A DNA stretch of 64,000 nucleotides from Bradyrhizobium cytisi (GCF_008123515.1 NZ_VSSR01000021.1:372001-436000), one strand, 5' to 3'. Shown: positions 44,580 to 53,687, numbered from the stretch's first letter. The notes: generated by a model from the sequence alone, not told the origin. Made by a program: numbers and translations.

Positions 44580-45494
44580 ATGCAGCGCCGCTACGTCACC
44601 GTCGACGTGTTCACCGACCGCGCCTTCGGCGGCAACCAGCTTGCCGTGGTGCTCGACGCCGCTGGGCTTTCCACGCAGCAGATGCAGGCGATCGCGACCG
44701 AGTTCAACTATTCCGAGACGACCTTCGTGCTGCCGCCGCGCGACAAGGCCAACGATGCCGAGGTGCGCATCTTCACGCCGGTAAGGGAGATGCCGTTCGC
44801 CGGCCATCCGAATGTCGGCACCTCCTTCGTGCTGGCGAGCCTCGCGAAAGATCCGAAGCCGCGATTGCTGTTCGAGGAGATAGCCGGGTTGGTCCCGGTT
44901 GATATCGTGCGGGAGCAAGGAAGGGTGGTCAGCACCGAGCTCACCGCGCCGCAGCCGCTGTCGCGACTGGCGGAGGTTTCCGCCGCCGACGTTGCAGCCT
45001 GCATCTCCTTGACTGCCGATGACATCAGGACCGATCACCATGCGCCGCAAGTCGTCGGCGTCGGAACGCCGTTCCTGGTGGCGGAGCTGCATTCGCGCGA
45101 TGCGCTCAAGCGAGCGAGGCCCGACGCGGCCGCGTTCGGCGGGGTCTTGCCGCGCGACGAGGCCCGCTCGGTGTGGTTCTACACGCGCGACGTGCCCGCG
45201 ACGGAGGCGCCGTGCGAGCGCCAGGCGCGCATGTTCATGCGCGGCGCCAGCGGTCTCACCGAGGATCCCGCCACCGGCAGTGCGACGGTCGCGGCCGCCG
45301 CCCTGTTCGCCGATCTCGATTCCACGCGCGACGGTGAATTGAAGCTCACGGTCGGCCAGGGCTTTGACATGGGCCGGCCCAGCATCCTCCAAACGCGCGT
45401 GCGCAAGCAGGACGGCAAGATCGTCTCCGCCCATGTCGGCGGCAGCTGCGTGCAGATGATGGAGGGGACGTTCAAGCTGGCGGGGGAGGGGTAA
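44580..45494 (+). CDS. PhzF-family isomerase
   Basis: A 304-residue PhzF/YddE protein. The signatures are RYVTVDVFTDRAFGGNQLAV, the active-site Glu in EFNYSETTFV, FTPVREMPFAGHPNVGTSF and GLTEDPATGSAT. PhzF isomerises trans-2,3-dihydro-3-hydroxyanthranilate in phenazine makers, but most homologues outside those clusters have unknown substrates. No phenazine genes are nearby, so that specific role is unlikely. It stands alone, followed by a palindromic repeat. Confidence 0.92.
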   Translation: MQRRYVTVDVFTDRAFGGNQLAVVLDAAGLSTQQMQAIATEFNYSETTFVLPPRDKANDAEVRIFTPVREMPFAGHPNVGTSFVLASLAKDPKPRLLFEEIAGLVPVDIVREQGRVVSTELTAPQPLSRLAEVSAADVAACISLTADDIRTDHHAPQVVGVGTPFLVAELHSRDALKRARPDAAAFGGVLPRDEARSVWFYTRDVPATEAPCERQARMFMRGASGLTEDPATGSATVAAAALFADLDSTRDGELKLTVGQGFDMGRPSILQTRVRKQDGKIVSAHVGGSCVQMMEGTFKLAGEG

Positions 45495-45496
45495 GT

Positions 45497-45635
45497 CGTC
45501 ATTTCGGGGCGCGCGCGAGCTGTCTCCGCTCGTCATTCCGGGGCGCGACGAAGTCGTGAGCCCGGAATCCATTCATCCACCAACTCTGAGGCTCGATGGA
45601 TTCCGGGCTCGTGCTGCGCACGCCCCGGAATGACG
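45497..45635. repeat. Palindromic repeat (CGTCATTCCGGGGCG family) with a partial tandem copy
   Basis: A complete 105-bp copy covers 45531-45635, with CGTCATTCCGGGGCG at its left end and CGCCCCGGAATGACG at its right end. A truncated copy, CGTCATTTCGGGGCGCGCGC, begins at 45497 directly before it. The full copy has the same length as the one at 27713-27817, and the two share ends and internal CCCGGAATCC / GGATTCCGGG arms. Confidence 0.9.
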
Positions 45636-45642
45636 AGAGTAG

Positions 45643-46104
45643 CTACACCTGCCGCCCCGCCAGATTCTTCACCGCCACCCCATCGCGCTCCTCGATGATC
45701 TCCGCGATCATCTGGCGGTGGCAGTGGGTGTGGTCGCGCTCGTAGCAGAGCAGGCAGACGGGACCGGCCTTCTTCACTAGCGCCGAGAGCTCGTCCATCG
45801 CTTCTCTCGCCTCAGGCTCCTTCAAGTGCTGTGAGTAGATCTTCTCCAGCGCAACGTATTGCCCGCTGCGGGCGGCGAGGCGGCCTTCCCTGGGTGTGCC
45901 CAGCGCTGCAAGGTGGACATAGGCGATGCCGCGTTCGTCCAAGCCTGCGGCAAGCTGCTTCTTGGAAAAGCCCGGCCGCCGCGACGATGTTACCGCGCGC
46001 ACGTCGACCACAAGCTTGACGCCGGCCTGCTCAAGCTCATCGAGCACGGCCTTGGGCGGCGTCTGCTCATAGCCAATGGTGAAGAGCTTCTTCGCTCCGG
46101 CCAT
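45643..46104 (-). CDS. DUF488 protein
   Basis: A 153-residue DUF488 protein. The family blocks are FTIGYEQTPPKAVLDEL, VDVRAVTSSRRPGFSK (with the conserved Arg and Phe) and the C-terminal LLCYERDHTHCHRQMIAE, which carries Cys and His residues often suggested to bind metal. Function is unknown. It is 9 bp downstream of the DUF72 gene; the two families frequently co-occur. Confidence 0.9.
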   Translation of the reverse strand: MAGAKKLFTIGYEQTPPKAVLDELEQAGVKLVVDVRAVTSSRRPGFSKKQLAAGLDERGIAYVHLAALGTPREGRLAARSGQYVALEKIYSQHLKEPEAREAMDELSALVKKAGPVCLLCYERDHTHCHRQMIAEIIEERDGVAVKNLAGRQV

Positions 46105-46113
46105 GAATGATCC

Positions 46114-46950
46114 TCAGCTCACCCGCGCGATCAGCTCCATGGCGCCGTGCGGCGCGCGCACCTTGCCCTCGTGAATGACATAGGCGAACACGTCGCGCGG
46201 CTCCTTGTTCGGCTTCGCCTTGTCGACCTTCGGCAAATCGTCGGGTTCACCTCCCGCGGCCCAGGCCTGAAAGCGCTCGGCCCAGGCATCGAGTTGCTTC
46301 GGCGGATAACAGGTCTTGATCTCGTCATTGCCCTTCTGCAGCCGGGCATAGACGAAATCGCCGGCGACGTCGGCGATGGCAGGATATTTGCCGTGCTCGG
46401 CGAACACCACGGGTGTCCCGAATTCACGGATCAGCGCGATGAAATCAGGCGTGCAGAAACTGTCGTGGCGCACCTCCACCACGTGGCGCAGCGCGCGGCC
46501 CTCGAGCTTGCGCGGCAACAGCTCCAGAAACTTGCCGAAATCGGCGCCGTCGAATTTCTTGGTCGGCGCGAATTGCCACAGCACGGGCCCGAGATGGTCG
46601 CCGAGCTCCAGCACGCCGGAATCATAGAACCGCTTGACGGAATCGCCGGCCTCGGCGAGCACGCGGCGGTTGGTGGCAAAGCGGGGCCCCTTCACCGAGA
46701 ACACAAAACCATCCGGCACGTCGGCTGCCCATTTGCGGAAGCTCTCCGGCTTCTGCGAGCCGTAATAGGTGCCGTTGATCTCGATCGAGGTCAGCTTCGA
46801 GGCCGCGTAGGATAGCTCCTTCGCCTGCGTCAGCTTCTCCGGATAGAACACGCCGCGCCAGGGCTCGAAGGTCCAGCCGCCGATGCCGATGAAGATGTTG
46901 CCGGATTTTTTGGTCGCGGTTTTTGCTTTGGCCACGGAGGGATCTCGCAT
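46114..46950 (-). CDS. DUF72 (YecE-like) TIM-barrel protein
   Basis: A 278-residue DUF72 protein. The pattern is FIGIGGWTFEPWRGVFYP, SIEINGTYYGSQKPESFRKW, FVFSVKGPRFATN and GPVLWQFAP, ending in DFVYARLQ. A Lys/Ala-rich N-terminal tail (VAKAKTATKKSG) is probably unfolded. The family's biochemistry is unsettled, with links to iron-sulfur or nucleotide chemistry proposed. It forms an operon with DUF488. Confidence 0.9.
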   Translation of the reverse strand: MRDPSVAKAKTATKKSGNIFIGIGGWTFEPWRGVFYPEKLTQAKELSYAASKLTSIEINGTYYGSQKPESFRKWAADVPDGFVFSVKGPRFATNRRVLAEAGDSVKRFYDSGVLELGDHLGPVLWQFAPTKKFDGADFGKFLELLPRKLEGRALRHVVEVRHDSFCTPDFIALIREFGTPVVFAEHGKYPAIADVAGDFVYARLQKGNDEIKTCYPPKQLDAWAERFQAWAAGGEPDDLPKVDKAKPNKEPRDVFAYVIHEGKVRAPHGAMELIARVS

Positions 46951-47055
46951 CGACGGGGAGGGGAGGTCTGCATCCTAGTCAAACCAGAAGTGATTGGCCA
47001 GTTGTCGTGTCCCGTCTAAGCTCGCGAAGAAATCTGCGCAAAAAGGAGAAACAAG

Positions 47056-47436
47056 ATGCGGACGCTGATGCTGGGAGCGGCACTCGTCATGATGACATCT
47101 GCTGCCATGACATCTGCGGCTTTGGCTGACGATGACGATGCGAAGGGCGCGCAGAAGCTCGCTATGCAGGGCCGCGACGATTACTGGCATTGCCTGGCGC
47201 GGGAATATTCGCGCGACAGCAATCAGGGACTGTCGGAACAGAATTTCGGCCGGTCGGTTGCGGGAGCCTGTCCGTCGGAGCGGCAATATTACCGGGTGGC
47301 GCTGCTCGACTATCTCACCTCCCAATATCCGAACATCGAATCCGGCGCCCATCTCGCGACCGCGAACAGAGCGGTGGAGGCGGCGCAAAAGGACATCGTG
47401 ACCGCCTTCGTCAAGCACCGGCCGCCGCAGAAATGA
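47056..47436 (+). CDS. Small secreted hypothetical protein
   Basis: A 126-residue protein with a signal peptide (MRTLMLGAALVMMTSAAMTS, cleavage near ALA-DDDD). The mature part is helical, with two Cys (WHCLAREYS and GACPSERQ) and several Tyr (RQYYRVALLDYLTSQYP). The start at 47056 has AAAAGGAG upstream. It may be periplasmic. I do not recognise the family. Confidence 0.75.
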   Translation: MRTLMLGAALVMMTSAAMTSAALADDDDAKGAQKLAMQGRDDYWHCLAREYSRDSNQGLSEQNFGRSVAGACPSERQYYRVALLDYLTSQYPNIESGAHLATANRAVEAAQKDIVTAFVKHRPPQK

Positions 47437-47443
47437 GGGGGTG

Positions 47444-47514
47444 GCGAATGGCGAATGGCGAGTAGGGACGAAAGACGGGCCTGCCCTATTCGCTACTCGC
47501 CATTCACCATTCGC
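47444..47514. repeat. Inverted repeat with 22-bp arms
   Basis: The left arm (47444-47465) starts GCGAATGGCGAATGGCG and the right arm (47493-47514) is its inverted copy with one mismatch. The loop is 27 bp. It sits directly after the secreted-protein gene and can form a long hairpin. It belongs to a third intergenic-repeat family, unrelated to the CGTCATT and GTAGGGTGGG ones. Confidence 0.85.
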
Positions 47515-47590
47515 TCCCTTCGCCAAGCCCTTCCGGCCGCGTGTTCATCCGTGGTATGACTGGCTGCATCTGGAACGGGGACGGGCTGGC

Positions 47591-47797
47591 ATGTCGTCTG
47601 AGTCGGTAGGTGGCATCTGTGGCGTGATCGTCGCGGCGATTGTGCTTGCGGCCGCCATCGTCTTCGGGCCGATCGGGCAGTACGGCAAGCCGCCGAAGCC
47701 GGCCAAGGTCGAGCCGGCCCCTTCCGCCATGGCGCCCGCAGCCCCTGCGGCGCCGGCGCCGCGGGGCCCCGTGATCCGGGAAGTCCCGAACCAGTAG
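47591..47797 (+). CDS. Small membrane protein with Pro/Ala-rich tail
   Basis: A 68-residue protein: one membrane segment (ICGVIVAAIVLAAAIVFGPI, about 9-28) and a Pro/Ala-rich exported or cytosolic tail (APAAPAAPAPRGPVIREVPN). The ATG at 47591 is weakly supported by GGGGACGGGC upstream. The family is unknown; it may be a short anchor protein. Confidence 0.6.
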   Translation: MSSESVGGICGVIVAAIVLAAAIVFGPIGQYGKPPKPAKVEPAPSAMAPAAPAAPAPRGPVIREVPNQ

Positions 47798-48037
47798 CGG
47801 CCCGAAAAAGAGCGCTTCAGCCCCTTGCGAAGCGGCAGTGTCGTCCCCATTTAGTTGATAACGGCAACGTTGAGTGACATTCTCCGTTGCTGGGACGACC
47901 TTGGAATAGCTTGGGCTCGCGCCGGATGTACGCGCGGTCCGCCGTTCCGGGGTCGTTGGCATTTTAGGGCCCCTTTGGGCCGTTCCCCCAGACCCCCGGC
48001 TTGGCATCACACGACGCGGCGGTTATACGCTGCCGTC

Positions 48038-49165
48038 ATGAACGAAGCGATCAGACCGGGCGTCGACAGCCAGGCTCAAGAGGGGCCCGAACTGTCGGTC
48101 ATCGTCCCGACCTTCAACGAGCGCGATAACGTCACGGTGCTGTACCGGCGGCTGGAGGCGACGCTCGTCAACGTCGCCTGGGAGGTCGTGTTCGTCGACG
48201 ACGATTCGCCCGACGGCACCTCGGATGTGGTGCGGGCGCTGGCGCTGCAGGACAGCCGCGTGCGCTGCATCCGCCGTATCGGCCGCCGCGGCCTGTCGGG
48301 CGCCTGCATCGAGGGCATCCTGGCCTCCAGCGCGCCTTACGCCGCCGTGATCGACGCCGACCTCCAGCACGACGAGACGCAGCTGCCGAAGATGCTGTTG
48401 CTGCTTGCAAGCGATCAGGCCGACCTCGTCGTCGGCAGCCGCTACATCGAGGGCTACAAGAGCGAAGGTTTCAACAAGCAGCGCGCCGGCGCCAGTGCGC
48501 TGGCGACCGAGGTCGCGAGGAAGATGCTCCGGGTCGAGATCGCGGATCCCATGAGCGGCTTCTTCATGGTTCGCCGCGACCGTTTCGAGCAATTGGCGCC
48601 AAAACTGTCGGTGCACGGCTTCAAGATCCTGCTCGATCTCGTCGCAAGCGCGCAGGGCAATTTGCGCGCGGTCGAGATTCCCTACACCTTCGGCGCCCGC
48701 CAGCATGGCGAGAGCAAGCTCGATTCCATGGTGGCGCTCGACTTCCTTGGCCTGGTGCTGGCGAAGCTGACCAACGATATCGTCTCGCTGCGTTTCATCC
48801 TGTTCGCGATGGTGGGTGGCATCGGCCTCGTGGTGCATCTCACCACGCTGTTCATCGCGCTCCAGCTGATCAAGGTGCCGTTCGCGGAGGCGCAGGCCGC
48901 CGGCGCCATCGTCGCCATGACCACCAACTTCGTCCTCAACAACTTCCTCACCTATCGCGACCAGCGGCTGAAGGGCTTTGCGATCCTGCGCGGCCTGATC
49001 ATGTTCTATATCGTCTGCAGCGTCGGCCTGCTCGCCAATGTCGGCGTTGCTTTCTCGGTCTACGACCAGGAGCCGATCTGGTGGCTGGCGGGCCTCGCCG
49101 GCGCGCTGATGGGCGTAGTGTGGAATTACGCGATGTCCGGACTGTTCGTCTGGCGCAAGAAATAG
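48038..49165 (+). CDS. Polyprenyl-phosphate glycosyltransferase fused to a GtrA flippase domain
   Basis: A 375-residue two-part protein. The N-terminal GT2 domain of the dolichol-phosphate mannose synthase type covers about 15-245 (LSVIVPTFNERDNV, VFVDDDSPDGT, and the metal site VIDADLQHDE). The C-terminal ~125 residues are a GtrA-like four-span domain (FVLNNFLTYRDQRLKG is its signature). The enzyme should make a polyprenyl-phosphate sugar at the inner face and may help flip it outward. The transferase encoded next to it is the likely user. Confidence 0.92.
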   Translation: MNEAIRPGVDSQAQEGPELSVIVPTFNERDNVTVLYRRLEATLVNVAWEVVFVDDDSPDGTSDVVRALALQDSRVRCIRRIGRRGLSGACIEGILASSAPYAAVIDADLQHDETQLPKMLLLLASDQADLVVGSRYIEGYKSEGFNKQRAGASALATEVARKMLRVEIADPMSGFFMVRRDRFEQLAPKLSVHGFKILLDLVASAQGNLRAVEIPYTFGARQHGESKLDSMVALDFLGLVLAKLTNDIVSLRFILFAMVGGIGLVVHLTTLFIALQLIKVPFAEAQAAGAIVAMTTNFVLNNFLTYRDQRLKGFAILRGLIMFYIVCSVGLLANVGVAFSVYDQEPIWWLAGLAGALMGVVWNYAMSGLFVWRKK

Positions 49166-49192
49166 CGCGTCAAGGCTTGCAAGGAAGCTTGT

Positions 49193-50698
49193 ATGGGCGG
49201 GGCTGACGCGCGGATCGTCCGCAATACGGCGCTGGTGATTCTTGCGCTGGTCGCACTGCGGCTGGTCGCGGCCGCCTTCACCCCGATCACCTTCGACGAA
49301 GCCTATTACTGGATGTGGTCGAAGAACCTGGCGGGCGGATACTACGACCATCCGCCGATGGTGGCTTACGTCATCCGCGCCGGCACCATGATCGCCGGCG
49401 ACACCGAGCTCGGTGTTCGTCTGGTCTCGATCCTGCTCGCGCTGCCGATGAGCTATGCGATCTATCGTTCGGCCGCGATCCTGTTCGGCGGTGCCCGCGT
49501 GGCGGCGACCAGCGCGATCCTGCTCAACGTGACGATGATGGCCTCGGTCGGCACGCTGATCGTGACGCCAGATGCGCCGCTGCTGGTCGCCTCCAGCTTC
49601 GTGCTGTTCTTCCTCGCAAAAGTGCTGGAGACCGGTCGCGGTATCTGGTGGCTTGCGGTCGGCGCCGCAATCGGCGCGGCGCTGCTGTCAAAGTACACTG
49701 CGATGTTCTTTGGTGCCGCGATCCTGATCTGGCTCGCCTCCGTGCCGAAACTGCGGCGCTGGTTCCTCTCGCCCTGGCCCTATCTCGGCGGCCTCGTCGC
49801 GCTCGCGCTGTTCTCACCGGTGATCCTCTGGAATGCGGATCATCAATGGGTCTCGTTCGTCAAGCAGCTCGGGCGCGCCAGGATCGAGGATTTTCGCCCG
49901 GTCTTCATTGCCGAGCTGATCCCGACCCAGATTGCATTTGCGACCCCGCTGGTCTTCATCCTTGGCGCGATGGGGCTCCATGCGCTGACCTGGCGCCGGG
50001 CAGGCGCGCTCGCCTCGCGCGTGCTGATCGAGACGATGTTCTGGACCATCGTCGCCTATTTCGTCTGGCACTCGCTGCACGCCCGCGTCGAGGCCAACTG
50101 GTTTGCGCCGGTCTATCCGCCGTTCGTCGTTGCCGCCGCTGCCGCAGCCAACCTCGTACAGTGGAAACCGCGTGCGCGACGCCTGGTGGATTTTTGCCTG
50201 CGCTGGGCCGCGCCCACCGGCATCGTGATGTTTGCCGCACTGATCCTGCAGGCCAATACGGGGCTGCTGTCCGGCTATCGCCGCGATGCGACCGCGCGCA
50301 GCGTCGGCGTCGGCTGGCGCGAGCTCGCAGCTAACGTCGAAGCGGCGCGTGTCCGCAGCGGTGCGCCTTGCGTGCTCACGCCGGATTACGGCACCACTGG
50401 CTGGCTCGCCTTCTATCTGCCGCGCGGCACCTGCGTGGTGCAGCAGAACCAGCGCATCCGCTGGGTCAACATGCCCGAGCCCGATCCAAAGCTGCTCGCG
50501 GGCAAGCTGATCTATGTCGACGAGCTGCGCCCCGGCGGCCATCCGTTCCTGAACGACCTCTTCACGCAGGTGACGCGTGTCGCCGAGCTGCAGCGCAAGC
50601 GCGGCCCGCTCATGGTCGAGACCTACGGCGTCGATCTGCTTGAGGGCGCCAAGGGCGATGTGCTGGACCGCTCGCCGCCGCCCGAACTTCTGCCCTGA
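49193..50698 (+). CDS. PMT/ArnT-like polyprenyl-phosphate-sugar transferase
   Basis: A 501-residue inner-membrane glycosyltransferase of the GT39/GT83 (PMT_2) type with about 9-12 membrane segments. The catalytic acidic pair is in PITFDEAYYWMWSKN, followed by GGYYDHPPMVAY, both typical of the group. A C-terminal periplasmic domain covers about 350-500. It should transfer a sugar from a polyprenyl-phosphate donor to an outer glycan or lipid A. It is 27 bp downstream of the DPMS-GtrA gene. Confidence 0.9.
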   Translation: MGGADARIVRNTALVILALVALRLVAAAFTPITFDEAYYWMWSKNLAGGYYDHPPMVAYVIRAGTMIAGDTELGVRLVSILLALPMSYAIYRSAAILFGGARVAATSAILLNVTMMASVGTLIVTPDAPLLVASSFVLFFLAKVLETGRGIWWLAVGAAIGAALLSKYTAMFFGAAILIWLASVPKLRRWFLSPWPYLGGLVALALFSPVILWNADHQWVSFVKQLGRARIEDFRPVFIAELIPTQIAFATPLVFILGAMGLHALTWRRAGALASRVLIETMFWTIVAYFVWHSLHARVEANWFAPVYPPFVVAAAAAANLVQWKPRARRLVDFCLRWAAPTGIVMFAALILQANTGLLSGYRRDATARSVGVGWRELAANVEAARVRSGAPCVLTPDYGTTGWLAFYLPRGTCVVQQNQRIRWVNMPEPDPKLLAGKLIYVDELRPGGHPFLNDLFTQVTRVAELQRKRGPLMVETYGVDLLEGAKGDVLDRSPPPELLP

Positions 50699-50719
50699 AC
50701 CGGGCGCACCTCGCGGCAC

Positions 50720-51460
50720 TCACCAGCGGGGAATTTCACCGGTCGGAACGGTTGTCGAGACGGCGTTGTTGTTTTTGGGAATGACAAGCGGGCTGAGGCA
50801 GGCGAAGGCCTCGATCGAATTGTAGATGAAGTTCATCATGCCATCGACCCCCATGACCGGGATCGTGCGACCAAGCGCTGCAACCCGAAGAAACCGGTTT
50901 TCCATCGGAAAGCAGAGCTCCAGAAGTCTCTTCGCGCCTCGGGGCGAAACCGCATAACCTGCCGTGCCGAAGCAATTGACGAGCCGAAACGCGGCGACCT
51001 CTGCGCTTGACCTCCGAAAAACCGCCGCGCTTTCGTCGCTTGGCTGCTTGGGCGTGAACACCATCTCGGACTTGAAGCCGGGCGTCAGCTCAAGTTCGAG
51101 AACGGAGTCCGTATTGTAGCCGAGCGCGACGTAATCCCAGTCTTTGAGACGGCGAAGGAAATCCAGACGCTCGGTGATGTCATCGCGGACAATCGCATCG
51201 TCCTCGAACACGAGCGCCGGCACTTCGGATTGAGCCGTCTGTTGCCAGATCCGGAGATGTGAGGCCGCGCAGCCGACGGCACCGGGCGTGAACTGTGCTC
51301 CGGGCACAACCAGGTTCATCCCAAGCGCATCCTGCGATGAGAACGATGCGCCATCGGACGCCTCAAATCGTTCGAAGGCGATCTTCGACCCGGCATTCAG
51401 TCTCAAGAAGCTTTCGTACTTCTCCGGCTGACGGTTGAGGTTGACGACAAAGTTCTTCAT
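50720..51460 (-). CDS. GT25-family glycosyltransferase (LPS-type)
   Basis: A 246-residue glycosyltransferase of family 25. The N-terminal block is NFVVNLNRQPEKYESF, and the mid block PGAVGCAASHLRIWQQTA with ALVFEDDAIVRDD carries the family's acidic EDD. It probably adds galactose to lipooligosaccharide. It converges on the PMT-like gene and is divergent from the TPR-glycosyltransferase fusion. Base composition is slightly lower in GC than its neighbours, which suggests acquisition, but this was judged by eye. Confidence 0.86.
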   Translation of the reverse strand: MKNFVVNLNRQPEKYESFLRLNAGSKIAFERFEASDGASFSSQDALGMNLVVPGAQFTPGAVGCAASHLRIWQQTAQSEVPALVFEDDAIVRDDITERLDFLRRLKDWDYVALGYNTDSVLELELTPGFKSEMVFTPKQPSDESAAVFRRSSAEVAAFRLVNCFGTAGYAVSPRGAKRLLELCFPMENRFLRVAALGRTIPVMGVDGMMNFIYNSIEAFACLSPLVIPKNNNAVSTTVPTGEIPRW

Positions 51461-51669
51461 GCAAGGGCCAGCTTCAAAGATCGGATAAAGCGCCGATCGC
51501 TGGTTGAGGCATATCAACCGCTCCCTTGATTCGCCACGCGCCGGCGTGCCGAGGCGAAGGCGGCGCCCAGCTTCGAGCAAGCTCCAGGGAATAATTGAGA
51601 ATCGGCAACCTTCCTGCAGGCTCGGGAATCGGGTTGCTGCCCGCTCTCCCTTGATCCGGAAGGTCCCCG

Positions 51670-53670
51670 ATGAATTATCACGACGGCACTCTCGCAAGAG
51701 CAAACGAGATCTCGACAGAGCCGTCTTCGCCGACGCGGGATGAATACTACAAGATCTGCCTTCAACACTTGAAAACGGGTGAGCTTGAGCAAGCCGAAGC
51801 CCGTTGCCGGGAAGGGCTGGCCTCAGACGCGAACCATGCCGGCTTGCTTCATCTGATGGCTGGCGTGTCCCTGCTCAACGGGAATTACGACGCCGCCGTG
51901 GAATGGGCTTGCCGCGCTCTCACGAGCGAGATGAAGGCGACCTATCTCGCAACGCTCGGGACCGCTCTGCAAGGGAAGGGACTTCAAGAACAGGCGTTCG
52001 AGGCGTTTCAGCGGGCGGTCGCGCTTGATCCGGTTGACCCGACTGTCTGGGAAAATTTTGGCAACGCCTTGAACAGGGCGGGGCACGTCAACCAGGCGAG
52101 CCTTTGCTTTCTGATCGCTCGCGCTTATCAGAAATTGCCATTCCTTGCGGAGTGCCGTTCTGTCCCTCGCAACGGGTGGAATGCGCTCACAAGGCAATTC
52201 AATCCGCATCTTCAAAGCCGCCCGGGGTCGGGAGAAGCCCGCGACCCCATTCACTGCTTCTGGTCGAATGCGCCGCTGAGCGAGATGTCGCGTCTCTCGC
52301 TTCAATCGATGGTCCGGCAGGGCCATCCGGTGAAGCTGTACACTTACGACAATGTCGGCGCCATGCAAGCACGTGTGCCGCCCGGCGTCATGGTGGTCGA
52401 TGCCGGAGATCTCGTCCCGGGTGCGATCTACCAGCATGCCGTCCTGAACAGCGAGATCCGCTACTTCAGCGACATCTTCCGCTATGCCGTTCTTCATGAA
52501 TTCGGCGGCTGGTGGCTCGATACGGACATCGTGCTCGTGAAACCCCTGGATTTTGGCAGGGAGCACGTGTTTTCCGCGCAATGGTCGGGAGTCGAGAACG
52601 GGCATGTGTGCGTCGGCGACGTGATGCGCGCGCCCAAGGGCTCGCCTCACATGGCCAATCTGTATGCGCTGTCGCTGCAGCGGATGTTCAGCGAAAAGCG
52701 TGTCGAATACGGCGCGGTGGGGCCGCTGTTGCTGAGCGAATATCTGCTCGTGGCAGGCGACGAGGAGCTCCAATCCTCGATTCTCCCGCCGACGACCTTC
52801 AACGCGATCGACTGGCGCGAAGTGGATCTGTTTGCCGCCGAAGGCCGGGCCGGCTTCGATCTCTTGAGCGATCCCCGTGTAACGGGTGTCCATCTCTGGG
52901 GAAAAATGTGGGCCGAGAGAGGGCTGCGCTTCGATGCGGTCCCCGAGCAGAGCGTGGCGGGCTATCTCAAGAAGCTGGTGCTCGAGCCGAACTGGTTGAC
53001 GCAGCTTGCGGCGAAATACGATTCCGACAAGGGCGCGGTCTACAAGGGCCAGCTCGCCCATCACTATACGCGAATCTATCACGAGCTGTTCCGATCGAAG
53101 GCCCTTGAACCCATTCGCATCCTGGAAATCGGTCTGTGCCGGGGGCGGGTCGAAGGCTGGACTCAGGATCAGGTGCCGTCGCTGCAGATGTGGCTGGACT
53201 ATTTCCCGAATGCCGAGGTCATCGGTGCCGACATCGAGGACTTCAGCTGGTTCTCCCATCCGCGGGTCAGAATCCATCGCGTCGATCAGGGCGATCGCAG
53301 CATGCTGGAGCAGCTGGCGGCCAAGGAAAAGCCGCTGGACATCGTCATCGACGACGGCTCTCACGCCTCGGTGCACCAGCACCTGACGCTCGGCGTGCTG
53401 TTTCCCTCGCTGAAGCCGGGCGGCTTGTTCGTGATCGAGGATCTCGATTGGCAGCCGCCGGAGATCCCGTCCAACGGCGCGCCCCTGGTCAAGGATGTGC
53501 TCAACGCCATGAAGGTGAGCGGCTCGTTCACGTCCATCGTCATGACCGAGGCCGAAGCGAAGTTGATCTCGGACGAGGTCGACGAGATCCTCCTCAACGA
53601 CAGTTTTCGCGAGTTGATGTCGCGCGGCAAGCTGGGCGGCCTGGGCGTGCTGAGGCGCAAGGGGCAATAG
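51670..53670 (+). CDS. TPR - DXD glycosyltransferase - methyltransferase fusion
   Basis: A 666-residue three-domain protein. TPR repeats cover about 20-150 (LQHLKTGELEQAEARCREGL, AFEAFQRAVALDPVDPTVW). A GT32-like sugar-transferase domain with a DXD site follows (FGGWWLDTDIVLVKP, about 275-290). The C-terminal ~210 residues resemble a class I SAM methyltransferase (RILEIGLCRG, ADIEDF, DIVIDDGSHASVHQH). The fusion could both add and methylate a glycan residue. The start at 51670 has GGAAGG upstream. Neighbouring glycan genes support this; the substrate is unknown. Confidence 0.87.
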   Translation: MNYHDGTLARANEISTEPSSPTRDEYYKICLQHLKTGELEQAEARCREGLASDANHAGLLHLMAGVSLLNGNYDAAVEWACRALTSEMKATYLATLGTALQGKGLQEQAFEAFQRAVALDPVDPTVWENFGNALNRAGHVNQASLCFLIARAYQKLPFLAECRSVPRNGWNALTRQFNPHLQSRPGSGEARDPIHCFWSNAPLSEMSRLSLQSMVRQGHPVKLYTYDNVGAMQARVPPGVMVVDAGDLVPGAIYQHAVLNSEIRYFSDIFRYAVLHEFGGWWLDTDIVLVKPLDFGREHVFSAQWSGVENGHVCVGDVMRAPKGSPHMANLYALSLQRMFSEKRVEYGAVGPLLLSEYLLVAGDEELQSSILPPTTFNAIDWREVDLFAAEGRAGFDLLSDPRVTGVHLWGKMWAERGLRFDAVPEQSVAGYLKKLVLEPNWLTQLAAKYDSDKGAVYKGQLAHHYTRIYHELFRSKALEPIRILEIGLCRGRVEGWTQDQVPSLQMWLDYFPNAEVIGADIEDFSWFSHPRVRIHRVDQGDRSMLEQLAAKEKPLDIVIDDGSHASVHQHLTLGVLFPSLKPGGLFVIEDLDWQPPEIPSNGAPLVKDVLNAMKVSGSFTSIVMTEAEAKLISDEVDEILLNDSFRELMSRGKLGGLGVLRRKGQ

Positions 53671-53687
53671 CGGACGCGCCAGCCGCC

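Noticed and set aside
44580..45494. Phenazine biosynthesis
   Set aside because: Only a PhzF-family gene is present. Stand-alone PhzF homologues are widespread and do not indicate phenazine production.
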